In this document: one piece after another, positions 35,883 to 43,991 of the stretch
Numbering within the stretch: position 1 is the first letter of the stretch
Layout: every line of letters begins with the position of its first letter
Origin: an uncultured Alphaproteobacteria bacterium
GTDB taxonomy: Bacteria; Pseudomonadota; Alphaproteobacteria; Rs-D84
Length of the DNA stretch: 64,000 nucleotides
Direction of reading: 5' to 3'
Assembly: GCA_944389495.1 (NCBI GenBank)
Contig: CALXMN010000004.1
Coordinates: 50,830-114,829 of the forward strand
Notes under the pieces: generated by a model
Told to the model about the DNA's origin: nothing
The model's input: only the letters and a program-made list of their open reading frames with translations
Databases searched by the model: none
Program-made: the position numbers and the translations under genes

Positions 35883-36905
35883 TTATTGTTTCCAACTTTG
35901 TACACCCAATTTGGTGAAATTGAATTTTTGAAATTCACCCTCAAACGGGGCCAGCGCACGTTGCACGGCGTACTTGGTTTGCCCCGGGCAAAAGAATATA
36001 AAGTATCCGCCACCACCAGCGCCAGAAATTTTGCCACCCGTGGCGCCCGCCCGTAATGCCGTTTCATATAATTCGTCTATGACCGGATTTGATATTGATG
36101 TACTGGTCTGTTTTTTGTTAATCCAGGCTTGGTGCAACAGGTGACCAATGACATCCAGTTTGCCGGTTAATAAAGCCTCTTTCATTTCATAGGCAGTTTC
36201 TTTGATATTATGCAATGCATCCAGCGTTGTTTGTGTTTTGGATTTCACATTATCCATTTGCGAATTGATGATTTTGCTGGATAATCTGCTGGTGCCGGTA
36301 TAGTACAACAACAGATTGTATTCCAGTTCATTAATATATTTATATTTTACACGCAGTGGATTGACCAAAACGTTTTTTGATGCGCGAAATTGCATAAAGT
36401 TAATACCACCAAATGCCGCCGCATATTGATCTTGTAATCCGCCGGCCAATTGCAAATCTTCGCGTTCAATGGACCACGCCAGTTGCGCCAGCGAATATTC
36501 ATCCAGTGGCAGGTTTAACCATTCAACAAATGCCTGTAATATCGCGACAACCAATGTCGATGAAGACCCCAACCCAGAACCCGCCGGGGCATCAACGTAT
36601 GTCGTCAAACGAAATGATGTTGGCACCATATGATAATCGCGAACGACACGGTTATATACGGCCTTTAATAAATCCAGGTGTCCATCGCAGGTCAGGTTGT
36701 CCGTTACCGGTGATTCATATGTTTCATTACGATCTTCGGCGCGCAAAACAATGCGACCATCGTCGGTTGGTTCGATTGTTGCGTACGCGTACATATTTAT
36801 TGTGCCGTTTAATATACATCCACCGAATTCATCGCAATACGGGGAAACGTCTGTGCCACCACCGGCAAAACCGATTCGTAATGGTGCCTTTGCGCGAATG
36901 AACAT
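35883..36905 (-). CDS. hddA: D-glycero-alpha-D-manno-heptose 7-phosphate kinase
   Basis: 340 residues, GHMP kinase fold. 'RAKAPLRIGFAGGGTDVSPYCDEFGG' at the N-terminus, ATP loop 'APAGSGLGSSSTLVVAIL' and C-terminal 'GATGGKISGAGGGGYFIFFCP' are as in HddA. It phosphorylates D-glycero-alpha-D-manno-heptose 7-phosphate to the 1,7-bisphosphate in GDP-heptose synthesis. Last gene of the four-gene heptose operon (hddC-gmhB, gmhA, DUF1796-like, hddA). Confidence 0.92.
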   Translation of the reverse strand: MFIRAKAPLRIGFAGGGTDVSPYCDEFGGCILNGTINMYAYATIEPTDDGRIVLRAEDRNETYESPVTDNLTCDGHLDLLKAVYNRVVRDYHMVPTSFRLTTYVDAPAGSGLGSSSTLVVAILQAFVEWLNLPLDEYSLAQLAWSIEREDLQLAGGLQDQYAAAFGGINFMQFRASKNVLVNPLRVKYKYINELEYNLLLYYTGTSRLSSKIINSQMDNVKSKTQTTLDALHNIKETAYEMKEALLTGKLDVIGHLLHQAWINKKQTSTSISNPVIDELYETALRAGATGGKISGAGGGGYFIFFCPGQTKYAVQRALAPFEGEFQKFNFTKLGVQSWKQ

Positions 36906-36920
36906 ATTAATTCCTTTTGG

Positions 36921-37637
36921 TTACGCGTTAATGTTTTCTGTTATATATTCGTATATTTTGTCCATCATAGTTTTTTCATATTGATACCCGACGCGCGTTT
37001 GTCTGAAAGCGTCTTCGTACCATCTATATTTTGGATATGGTAACGGACTGTATATCAGGCGGGCGCCATTATCACTGAAAGACAGGTATTTTTCAAATTC
37101 AGTATTTATAATTAATAAACTGTTTGGACACATTTTTTTTGTTATCTGATTTAATTTGTGTAAGTTTTCTGGTGTATCGTCGCCCCAATCGTGTGTGTTA
37201 TAGATAAAGAAAATTTTTTTGTCTGTTTTTATGAGTTCGCGAAAATTATTGATACGCGGTACATAGCGTGCCATAAAATCATCCATTGTGAAACAGTCCG
37301 TTTCGTGGTGATATTCGCGCCATATTTTGTCTGTAAACCACCCCAGGTTGTTGTGACGAAATGGACCATCAAAATAGTCCGCAAAATCATTTTCTAAGAA
37401 ATGAATGATGGCCGGTAAACTGTTGTAATTTAAATCGAATACACACGATTTTTCACCGTGCGAACGATCTGCCTTTAAACCCCACTGGGTGGGCAGTGCA
37501 CGGGACAGACAATTGCAACCCAATGATATTATTTGATATTTATCCATAGGTAATTTGTGTTTGCGCATCCATTTTGCGCGTTGACGCATATAGTAATATT
37601 TTTCATAGGCTGATTTGATTTTGTTATATAAAGACAT
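36921..37637 (-). CDS. DUF1796-like putative papain-like cysteine peptidase
   Basis: 238 residues. The segment 'YQIISLGCNCLSRALPTQWGLK' with 'CVFDLNYNSLPAIIHFLENDFADYF' and 'NHDW-like' YNTHDWGDDTPENLHKLN is the pattern of the DUF1796 family, which is often encoded in surface-polysaccharide loci. The Cys-Asn-Cys near residue 40 could supply the nucleophile, but no activity has been shown to my knowledge. It lies 15 bases upstream of hddA and 14 bases after gmhA within the operon. Confidence 0.7.
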   Translation of the reverse strand: MSLYNKIKSAYEKYYYMRQRAKWMRKHKLPMDKYQIISLGCNCLSRALPTQWGLKADRSHGEKSCVFDLNYNSLPAIIHFLENDFADYFDGPFRHNNLGWFTDKIWREYHHETDCFTMDDFMARYVPRINNFRELIKTDKKIFFIYNTHDWGDDTPENLHKLNQITKKMCPNSLLIINTEFEKYLSFSDNGARLIYSPLPYPKYRWYEDAFRQTRVGYQYEKTMMDKIYEYITENINA

Positions 37638-37651
37638 TTTTTGCTGTTTTT

Positions 37652-38227
37652 TTATTTCGTGAAAATTTTATCTTCGACGATTGCGCATATAATGTGTTCA
37701 ATCATTAATTGGGATTCTTGGATGGTTGGTGTTATTGTGGACGGAACTTTTATCACGTAATCACAGATTTTATCCATTTCACATTCTTTTTCACCGACAA
37801 GTCCCACGGTTATCAAGTTTTGTTTGTGTGCCATTTCGACGGCAGTTATAATATTACGGGAATTACCCGATGTTGAAATGCCAATGAATACATCACCGGG
37901 TTTGCCGTTCGCTTGTACCTGGCGGGAAAAAGAATGTTCATATCCATAATCGTTACCAATCGCAGTTAAAACCGATGTGTCAGTGCTTAAAGAAAAAGCG
38001 CTTAAGCCGGGGCGATCGAAAAAGAATTTCGACACCAATTCGCCAGCAAAATGCTGGGCATCAGCTGCAGAACCGCCATTGCCAGCCGTTAATACCTTGT
38101 TACCGGTTTGATAGCACGTAATAATAACATTCGCCACGGTTTCAATTTGCGCCAACAGATTGTCGTTGTTTAAAATTTTTTGTTTGGTTGTAATGCTGTC
38201 GCTGATATAACGTTTAATGTCAAACAT
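37652..38227 (-). CDS. gmhA: Sedoheptulose 7-phosphate isomerase
   Basis: 191 residues. SIS-domain isomerase with 'VLTAGNGGSAADAQHFAGELVSKF', 'TDTSVLTAIGNDYGYEHSFSRQV', 'GDVFIGISTSGNSRNII' and C-terminal 'ESQLMIEHIICAIVED', all typical of GmhA. It converts sedoheptulose 7-phosphate to D-glycero-D-manno-heptose 7-phosphate. Its start overlaps the stop of the fused hddC-gmhB gene by one base. Confidence 0.95.
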   Translation of the reverse strand: MFDIKRYISDSITTKQKILNNDNLLAQIETVANVIITCYQTGNKVLTAGNGGSAADAQHFAGELVSKFFFDRPGLSAFSLSTDTSVLTAIGNDYGYEHSFSRQVQANGKPGDVFIGISTSGNSRNIITAVEMAHKQNLITVGLVGEKECEMDKICDYVIKVPSTITPTIQESQLMIEHIICAIVEDKIFTK

Positions 38228-39396
38228 TATCTTTCCTTTATTAATACTGATTTTAAATACGGTAATTTTATCCGGTCAACATTTGGATTATCGCCCAGCA
38301 TCACCGAACGTTTTAAATCCAGGCGATGCTTATCACACGCACGTAATATCATACCTGGATATGGTTTGCGTGCAATTGATTTATATTTATATTCTGGTAT
38401 AGTTGCGTCAATGTGGTATGGGCAATATTCAATATCAGAAAATACTATTCCATAATGTTTATATATTTCCGTTATTGTTTCTATGTTTTCCAGCATAGAT
38501 GAGAGCGTAAACTTGTTCTTGGCAATGCCGGCTTGGTTGGTAACCATAATAATCTTGTAACCGGCGTGATAATATTTGGATATTGTATCTATGGTTTCGG
38601 GTATTATCTGCACGGTTGGGCCGTGTGGATATCCTGTGTCTTTTATTATCGTGCCATCTTTATCAGTGAATAATGCAGGTGTACGCTCTTTGATTATTGT
38701 ATTTGGGATGTATGTTTGTGCACGAAGATAATCGTCGGGAACACCAATGTCAATAAATGCCCCACCCACCGGCAGACCATACAAATCGTGGTTGGCCAAC
38801 ATTTTAGGGAATATCTGAGATTCCATAGATATGTTGTCGTTTTTAAACGTTGTACGTATTGGTGTTAGACAGTTTTTGTTAAATTTGTATATGCCGCCGT
38901 TAATGTAGCCGTCCAGGATAGTGTTGGGCAGAGAGCCCTTTTCTATGAATTGGGTTATTTTGAAATTATTGTCTATATTAACCAGACCATATCTGGATAT
39001 GTCTGTAGAATAGTGCAGAGCAATTAACGCAGGTTTGTCATTACCAAACTCGTCCAGAATAGAAAAGTCTGCGTCGAAAAAAGTATCGCCGTTTATAACG
39101 TAAAAAGAATCCGCCAATAGGTGCCAGGCGTTTAATACCGCGCCACCTGTGCCCAGGGGGGTGTCTTCGCGAATGCAACGAATATTCAAATCACGGGAAT
39201 AATAATTTTCAATAATGCTTGACTTGTAACCAGTCAGCAAAATAAAATCATTGAACCCATTTTCGCGTAATAATTTTATTTGATAATCCAAAAAGGGTTT
39301 GTTCGCAATTGGTGCCATAGGTTTTGGCACGTTTGATACGATATGTTGCAGTCGTGTCCCGAAACCGCCGGCCAAAATAACAGCTTGTTTTTTCAT
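38227..39396 (-). CDS. Fused heptose-1-phosphate nucleotidyltransferase and heptose-1,7-bisphosphate phosphatase
   Basis: 389 residues. Residues 1-230 are a sugar-nucleotidyltransferase (QAVILAGGFGTRLQHIV, 'VPKPMAPIANKPFLDYQI', 'VINGDTFFDADF', 'GGIYKFN'), corresponding to HddC. Residues 240-389 are a HAD phosphatase of GmhB type ('PALFTDKDGTIIKDTGY', 'IIMVTNQAGIAKNKF', 'SIARKPYPGMILRAC', 'VMLGDNPNVDRI'). The two steps flank the same intermediate, heptose 1-phosphate. In E. coli GmhB a Zn site is built from CxH...CxC; here CPYH is kept but the second Cys pair is replaced (about 'YKYKSIA'), so the zinc site is probably lost. First gene of the operon. Confidence 0.9.
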   Translation of the reverse strand: MKKQAVILAGGFGTRLQHIVSNVPKPMAPIANKPFLDYQIKLLRENGFNDFILLTGYKSSIIENYYSRDLNIRCIREDTPLGTGGAVLNAWHLLADSFYVINGDTFFDADFSILDEFGNDKPALIALHYSTDISRYGLVNIDNNFKITQFIEKGSLPNTILDGYINGGIYKFNKNCLTPIRTTFKNDNISMESQIFPKMLANHDLYGLPVGGAFIDIGVPDDYLRAQTYIPNTIIKERTPALFTDKDGTIIKDTGYPHGPTVQIIPETIDTISKYYHAGYKIIMVTNQAGIAKNKFTLSSMLENIETITEIYKHYGIVFSDIEYCPYHIDATIPEYKYKSIARKPYPGMILRACDKHRLDLKRSVMLGDNPNVDRIKLPYLKSVLIKER

Positions 39397-39545
39397 TTTT
39401 ATCTGTCTGTTTACAAGTTATGTCTGGGTAGTGTAGCAAAATCTAATTGAAATTTCAATATTTTTGTTAAGGAAAAAACATCTGTTGAAAATTATATGGT
39501 TACGGATTATACTATATACAGTGTTTTCAGAAAGGAGGAGTCATA

Positions 39546-40187
39546 ATGCCAAAAGCAAAGTCTGAAAAATCAAAATCAGAAAAGTCGGTCAGGGGTAAGC
39601 GGACTGCAAATTATAATCCAGTGGCGGCATCGGTTAAGCGATTGTATAATAAAAGCGCACCGCTGTTGATATGCGAGGCGTTATTGTTTGGCGTTGCGGC
39701 GATATTAATGGTTGTTCGGCCCGTTGCAATTTTAACGGCGTTAACTTTGGTTATCGGAATTGCGCTGGTATTGTTCGGATTATACAGAACAATCGCAGGT
39801 TTCGTTGTTTCGCGTGATGCAGGGGGCGGTTGGTTCGATGTAATATTTGGGCTGCTTACCGTTGTGTTGGGGGTATTGTTCTGTATATATCCGGTCGGCT
39901 CGATTACGGCGTTGGTGTATATCTTTGTGATATTGTTTATGCTGCGTGCGTTGTTGTCGCTGATATTCTCGATAAATATGATACGGGCCAAGTTCGGAAA
40001 TTATTGGTTCGATTTAATTATGTCGATAATATTAATTGCGCTGGCGATATTCTTGATGGTATATCCGATGGCCGGTGCGGTTGTTATGATTTATTATCTG
40101 GCAATAACGTTGTTGTTGTATGCGGCGGCAGATGTGTATATGTATATCGAGATATTGCGTTTGAAACGTTTGGTTAACGACCAGTAA
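39546..40187 (+). CDS. HdeD-family (DUF308) membrane protein
   Basis: 213 residues: a Lys/Ser-rich N-terminus (KSEKSKSEKSVRGKR), then six hydrophobic segments arranged as short repeats ('LLICEALLFGVAAILMVVRPVAILTALTLVIGIALVLFGLYR', 'WFDVIFGLLTVVLGVLFCIYPVGSITALVYIFVILFMLRALL', and a third). The P-x-x-x(4)-L repeats with 'GW(F)D-x-(I/L)-x-G' are typical of HdeD, tied to acid resistance in enterobacteria. AAAGGAGG is a strong RBS. Monocistronic, terminator follows. Confidence 0.8.
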   Translation: MPKAKSEKSKSEKSVRGKRTANYNPVAASVKRLYNKSAPLLICEALLFGVAAILMVVRPVAILTALTLVIGIALVLFGLYRTIAGFVVSRDAGGGWFDVIFGLLTVVLGVLFCIYPVGSITALVYIFVILFMLRALLSLIFSINMIRAKFGNYWFDLIMSIILIALAIFLMVYPMAGAVVMIYYLAITLLLYAAADVYMYIEILRLKRLVNDQ

Positions 40188-40213
40188 AAATCGCCCAAAT
40201 GGGCGATTTTTTA
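40188..40213 (+). terminator. Rho-independent terminator
   Basis: AAATCGCCC AAAT GGGCGATTTTTT directly after the HdeD-like gene. Confidence 0.85.
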
Positions 40214-40259
40214 ATGTTGGCTTGAATTTTTTGATAATATATTGTAATATATGCGCAAC

Positions 40260-40336
40260 GCGCCCTTAGCCCAGCTGGATAGAGCATCGGATTTCTAATC
40301 CGCAGGTCGCAGGTTCGAATCCTGCAGGGCGCGCCA
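40260..40336 (+). tRNA. tRNA-Arg(TCT)
   Basis: 77 nt with encoded CCA: acceptor GCGCCCT/AGGGCGC, anticodon stem CGGAT/ATCCG around TTCTAA-type loop (anticodon TCT), T-arm GCAGGTTCGAATCCTGC. The 3' end is duplicated downstream. Confidence 0.95.
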
Positions 40337-40552
40337 AAAATCTGGCCGGCGGCGGTATGCCGATGGTTTGATTTTTGAAATAAGCGACCCAGGATTTGAA
40401 CCTGCGAAAAAGCAGTTCGAACCGCCGCAAAAAGGCAGACGGCAGTATGCCGGTTTGCGTAAGCAAATTTTGCAAGGTGGCGAAGCAATCCTGCAGGGCG
40501 CGCCAAAAATCTGGCCGGCGGCGGTATGCCGATGGTTTGATTTTTGAAATAA
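40318..40552 (+). repeat. 66-bp direct repeat including the tRNA-Arg 3' end, plus inverted T-arm remnant
   Basis: 40318-40383 and 40487-40552 are identical over 66 bp; the first includes the last 19 bases of tRNA-Arg. Between them, about 40391-40407 reads GGATTTGAACCTGCGA, a near-exact inverted copy of the tRNA T-arm (GTCGCAGGTTCGAATCC). The 540-bp gap 40214-40756 contains no protein gene. This looks like a scar of repeated integration or recombination at the tRNA. Confidence 0.8.
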
Positions 40553-40581
40553 AATGCATCGTTTTTTCGGTGCGCGGGCGT

Positions 40582-40737
40582 AAGAACCCATAAATTCACG
40601 GTGTCAGTGGGGACGTAAAAAAACTCCAATTTATCTGGTTGGAGGGGGTGATATATTTGAATAAGCCCGCTATTTTCCGTGAATTATAGTTCTTAACCTC
40701 CAGCCACTGAGATTATCGTATCGGTGGTTTGCTTTTT
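40582..40737 (+). ncRNA. Structured leader L2 with alternative terminator
   Basis: AAGAAC...AATTCACGG (40582-40601) pairs with CCGTGAATT...GTTCTT (40677-40694), closing a long hairpin. A terminator follows: CCACTGA (40704-40710) / TCGGTGG (40721-40727) then TTTGCTTTTT. TCAGTGG (40604-40610) is a perfect complement of the terminator's left arm, so an antiterminator is possible. GGGACGTAAAAAAA (40610-40623) repeats the box of leader L1. It precedes the broken secreted gene at 40757 by about 20 bases. Confidence 0.5.
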
Positions 40738-40756
40738 ATAACCAAAGGAAGGAAAA

Positions 40757-41113
40757 ATGAAAAAATATTTGTTTTGTTTGTTGGGAATTTGTTTCGCCGG
40801 TGTGGCAAATGGGGCGTAAAATTTTACTGTTATGGGGCAGGTTTGTGAACAGGTTGCCGTGGCATCTGATAATTCAGGCGAGGTCATAGTTCGTTGTTCC
40901 GCCAGTGTGGAATTGGTGCAAAAGCGTGATGGGGTTGCAAATTCTATGTTTCAATCGATTGTGCCGTTGGATGAAATGTTAAAAGATACAGAAAATATTT
41001 ATGTTAACATAGTTCCAAATGAATGTGGGCCGGATACAATTGGATACAGGGTATTGGTTAAAAATCCGGTAATTGATGGCGAACAAATGTATGCCAATGA
41101 TTTTTGTGAATAA
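40757..41113 (+). pseudogene. Secreted protein gene interrupted by an in-frame TAA
   Basis: GGAAGGAAAA precedes ATG 40757, which encodes a signal peptide MKKYLFCLLGICFAGVANGA, then TAA (40817-40819), then the same frame continues for 97 codons (NFTVMGQVCEQVAVASDNSG...) to the stop at 41111-41113. The nonsense codon falls exactly at the expected cleavage site, so the mature domain can only be made by readthrough or by internal initiation (ATG 40832), without a signal. The domain has three or four Cys. A recent mutation, sequencing error or recoding cannot be separated here. Confidence 0.7.
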
Positions 41114-41131
41114 ACGGATTCATTGTAAAAA

Positions 41132-41158
41132 TGCCCGCCAATTTGGCGGGTGTTTTTA
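41132..41158 (+). terminator. Rho-independent terminator
   Basis: TGCCCGCCAA TTTGGCGGGT followed by GTTTTTATT. Confidence 0.8.
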
Positions 41159-41235
41159 TTGTGTGAAATCGTTCCTGTGGGGTTGGGGGATTGTTTATGA
41201 TATACTGCGACACAGAGTACAAAGGGAGTTTTTTA

Positions 41236-41706
41236 ATGAAAAAGTTTTTATTGTTTGTTTTGGCAATAATTATATCTTTCTTGCCCGGGGTTATTGGGGT
41301 GTTGTTTTCACCAGATGGGGCGTCTGATTTATGGTATAATGCATTGGTTAAGCCGGCTTTGACCCCCGCCGGATGGGTGTTTGCCGTTGTGTGGCCCATT
41401 TTATATTTTATTTTGGGGATTGCGTTGTATTTGGTTATCGTTGATAAAACGCGATACAGCAAAGCCAAATCATATACGTTATTTGGTGTACATATTGTGT
41501 TGAATGCGCTTTGGTCATATTTATTCTTTGGATTAAATATGGTGGGGCCGGGGTTGATTGTTTTGGTGTTGTTGATCGCATTTACAATATGGATGATGCG
41601 CGCGTTTTATGTAATCAGTCGGCCGGCATATTATCTTGTATGGCCATATTTGATATGGTTGTTGTTTGCGCTGTATTTAAATGGGGGTGTGTTATTTCTG
41701 AATTGA
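41236..41706 (+). CDS. tspO: TspO/MBR family membrane protein
   Basis: 156 residues from ATG 41236 (AAAGGGAG upstream). Five hydrophobic helices with family motifs 'WYNALVKPALTPAGWVFAVVWPILYFILGIALYLV' and 'NALWSYLFFGLNMVGPGLI', 'YLVWPYLIWLLFALYLN'. TspO binds porphyrins and other hydrophobic ligands and is a stress or tetrapyrrole-related membrane protein in proteobacteria. Monocistronic. Confidence 0.93.
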   Translation: MKKFLLFVLAIIISFLPGVIGVLFSPDGASDLWYNALVKPALTPAGWVFAVVWPILYFILGIALYLVIVDKTRYSKAKSYTLFGVHIVLNALWSYLFFGLNMVGPGLIVLVLLIAFTIWMMRAFYVISRPAYYLVWPYLIWLLFALYLNGGVLFLN

Positions 41707-41710
41707 ACAT

Positions 41711-41737
41711 AAAAATCCGCCAAGTGGCGGATTTTTA
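41711..41737. terminator. Bidirectional Rho-independent terminator
   Basis: AAAAATCCGCC AAGT GGCGGATTTTT between convergent tspO and ftsB-like genes. Confidence 0.85.
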
Positions 41738-42070
41738 TATCTTTAATATTTTGAATTTTGGATCGCCGATATTTAAGTATTTAAGACCCAATTCTTCGAC
41801 ATAATCGGTGCTGTAGCCCTGTAATAATTCGATATGGCGATGAATCTTTTCAAGTTTTGTTTGTTCGATGATTAATTGTTCCTGTTCGCCGTGCAGACGC
41901 CAAATGTTTATGATAAATCTTTGAATATTCACATCGCCCCAGAACATTCGAATAAACATAAATAACGCAAATGCCGTCAGCAATATGCCAAATTTGCCAT
42001 ATATGCCATCGGACCAGGCACGCCCCATAAAGCCAAATAAATTTTTGATTTTTTCCTTCATCGGTGGCAT
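41735..42070 (-). CDS. ftsB: FtsB/DivIC-like septum formation initiator
   Basis: 111 residues. One transmembrane helix (GIYGKFGILLTAFALFMFIRMFW) followed by a short coiled coil (INIWRLHGEQEQLIIEQTKLEKIHRHIELLQG) and 'YVEELGLKYLNIGDPKFKIL', close to the 'E-x-xAR-x-xLG-x-x-x-x-GE' ending of FtsB/DivIC. Such proteins connect FtsQ and FtsL in the divisome. It starts only ten bases from the divergent dusB start. Confidence 0.7.
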   Translation of the reverse strand: MPPMKEKIKNLFGFMGRAWSDGIYGKFGILLTAFALFMFIRMFWGDVNIQRFIINIWRLHGEQEQLIIEQTKLEKIHRHIELLQGYSTDYVEELGLKYLNIGDPKFKILKI

Positions 42071-42080
42071 TATATCACAA

Positions 42081-43010
42081 ATGTTTTATGATGATAATCA
42101 AATTTTTGGTGCGCCATTGGCCGGTATAACGGATAAGCCGTTTCGCCGAATTGTGCGTATGTTTTCGCCGGGGGTGCCGTTGTATACAGAAATGATTTCG
42201 TGTCATTCTTTGGTCGAAATGCACAAAAATTGCCCAAGAAATTTTGATAGATATGATGATGAAGGTAATGTCGGAACACAAATCTTTGGTGCAAATGTTG
42301 CGTTGATGGCGGATGCCGCAAAAATATTACAGGATGCTGGTGCGGCCTGGATTGATATTAATATGGGATGTCCGGTGCCAAAAGTTGCAACCCGCAGTGG
42401 GGCGGGGGCAAATCTGATGCGGGATCATAAATTGGCGGAAAAAATTATGCGTGCGGTGGTTTCGGCGGTACAAATTCCTGTATCAATTAAAACGCGTTTG
42501 GGATGGGATGACGGACATCGTGATTGGGCCGAATTAATTCATATTGCCGCAGATTGCGGGGTACAATTTGCCGCATTGCACGGGCGCACACGGGCGCAGT
42601 TATATACCGGGGTATCACAATTGCCACGGTTGTTGCCCGATGTTAAAATTCCAATTATTGGAAATGGTGATATTAAAACACGATCAGATGTGAAAAATGT
42701 TTTAGATTTGGGATATTGGGGCGCGATGGTTGGACGTGCAATGCTGGGGCGGCCGTGGGTTTTGGGCGAATTGGCCGGACTGTGCGTTGCGCCACGTAAT
42801 GTTGGTGCGGTTGTATTGCAGCATCTGGAATATATGTTGGAATATTATGGGGGGCGGGTCGCACCCCAGATGTTTCGTAAACACGCGGCGTGGTATTCCG
42901 GCGGAATGCCAAATTCTGCAGAATTCAGAATACGGGTTAATCAAATATCCGATGCAAATGAACTGAGGACAGAAATTTCTAAATTTTGGGGTTGCGAAGT
43001 AGATATATAG
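42081..43010 (+). CDS. dusB: tRNA-dihydrouridine synthase, DusB/NifR3 type
   Basis: 309 residues. TIM-barrel flavoenzyme: 'IFGAPLAGITDKPFRRIVRMF', 'TQIFGANVALMADAAKI', 'WIDINMGCPVPKVATRSGAGANLM' with the catalytic Cys, 'PVSIKTRLGWDDGHRDW', 'LHGRTRAQLYTG', 'PIIGNGDIKTRSDVKNVL', 'GAMVGRAMLGRPWVLGEL'. It reduces uridine in tRNA. The start is ATG 42081; an in-frame upstream extension is covered by the divergent ftsB gene. Confidence 0.95.
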   Translation: MFYDDNQIFGAPLAGITDKPFRRIVRMFSPGVPLYTEMISCHSLVEMHKNCPRNFDRYDDEGNVGTQIFGANVALMADAAKILQDAGAAWIDINMGCPVPKVATRSGAGANLMRDHKLAEKIMRAVVSAVQIPVSIKTRLGWDDGHRDWAELIHIAADCGVQFAALHGRTRAQLYTGVSQLPRLLPDVKIPIIGNGDIKTRSDVKNVLDLGYWGAMVGRAMLGRPWVLGELAGLCVAPRNVGAVVLQHLEYMLEYYGGRVAPQMFRKHAAWYSGGMPNSAEFRIRVNQISDANELRTEISKFWGCEVDI

Positions 43011-43048
43011 ATTCTATGATTGGTCTGATAAGCAAGGGATTAAAAGAT

Positions 43049-43906
43049 ATGAATGAAAATAATATCAATACAGCAGATGTGCATAATGAAATGACGGTTG
43101 GGGAAATTTTGCGTAATGCCCGTACAACAGGTCGGCGTAAACGTGAAATTCAAACTGTTTCCAAACAACTGTGTATACGCGAAGAATTTTTGCAGGCACT
43201 GGAAGATGGTAATTACAGTGTTATCCCAGAAACTGTTTATATATTGGGTTTTGCGCGAAATTATGCAATGGAACTGGGGCTGGATCCGGATGAAATTGTC
43301 GGAAAGTTAAAGCGCGAAATGGGATTAGAGGCGGATGACAAAGATGATGATAAAGATGATGCAGGTGAAAATGTAACTGATGTGGCCGCCGGTGAAAAAT
43401 GGTATAAGCGTATTTGGAATTTCATTCGTCGTAAATGGATTTGGATCGTCGGTGGGGTGTTGGTAATCATAATCGCGGCCGTTGCGGTGGTTTTATTTGT
43501 GTCGCGTTCAGATGTGGATTCTGGGGTACAAAATGCCCCGGTTGTTGCGCCGGTTGTTACAGTAACTGAACCCCAGTATAACGTGACTGTGCGTGAACGA
43601 TTTGGTACGGATAATGCAGGAAATGCATCTGTTATACTGCAGGCGGTTCAAGAATCGTGGGTAAAAATAGAAGATGCACGCGGTAACACTGTGTTCAGTC
43701 GCGTGCTGGTGCCGGGGGATGTTTATTATGTGCCCCAGGGCAATGAATATACGGCCGTGTTTGGTAATGCGGGTGGCGTAGATGTTTGGGTTGACGGGGT
43801 GCTGGCGCCAAAGCAGGGTGCGGACCACGTGCGCGTTGCGGATATTTCTTTGGCGCCGGATGATTTGATTAAAACGTCCACTGGGGATGCCGAAACACTA
43901 AAATAA
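43049..43906 (+). CDS. rodZ: RodZ-like helix-turn-helix membrane protein
   Basis: 285 residues from ATG 43049 (AAGGGA upstream). N-terminal HTH_25 domain ('[64 protein letters not shown]'), an acidic linker, one TM helix ('[21 protein letters not shown]') and a periplasmic DUF4115-type domain ('[56 protein letters not shown]'). RodZ links MreB to the rod elongasome. It directly follows dusB (38-base gap). Confidence 0.88.
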   Translation: MNENNINTADVHNEMTVGEILRNARTTGRRKREIQTVSKQLCIREEFLQALEDGNYSVIPETVYILGFARNYAMELGLDPDEIVGKLKREMGLEADDKDDDKDDAGENVTDVAAGEKWYKRIWNFIRRKWIWIVGGVLVIIIAAVAVVLFVSRSDVDSGVQNAPVVAPVVTVTEPQYNVTVRERFGTDNAGNASVILQAVQESWVKIEDARGNTVFSRVLVPGDVYYVPQGNEYTAVFGNAGGVDVWVDGVLAPKQGADHVRVADISLAPDDLIKTSTGDAETLK

Positions 43907-43910
43907 GGAG

Positions 43911-43934
43911 AAAGGGGCTTGTTCCCCTTTTTTT
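43911..43934 (+). terminator. Rho-independent terminator
   Basis: AAAGGGG cttgtt CCCCTTT followed by T residues after the rodZ-like gene. Confidence 0.85.
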
Positions 43935-43991
43935 ATATTTTTGTGGGCGGCTATTGCAATTTTTTATATTTTATCTATATTTACAGATACT

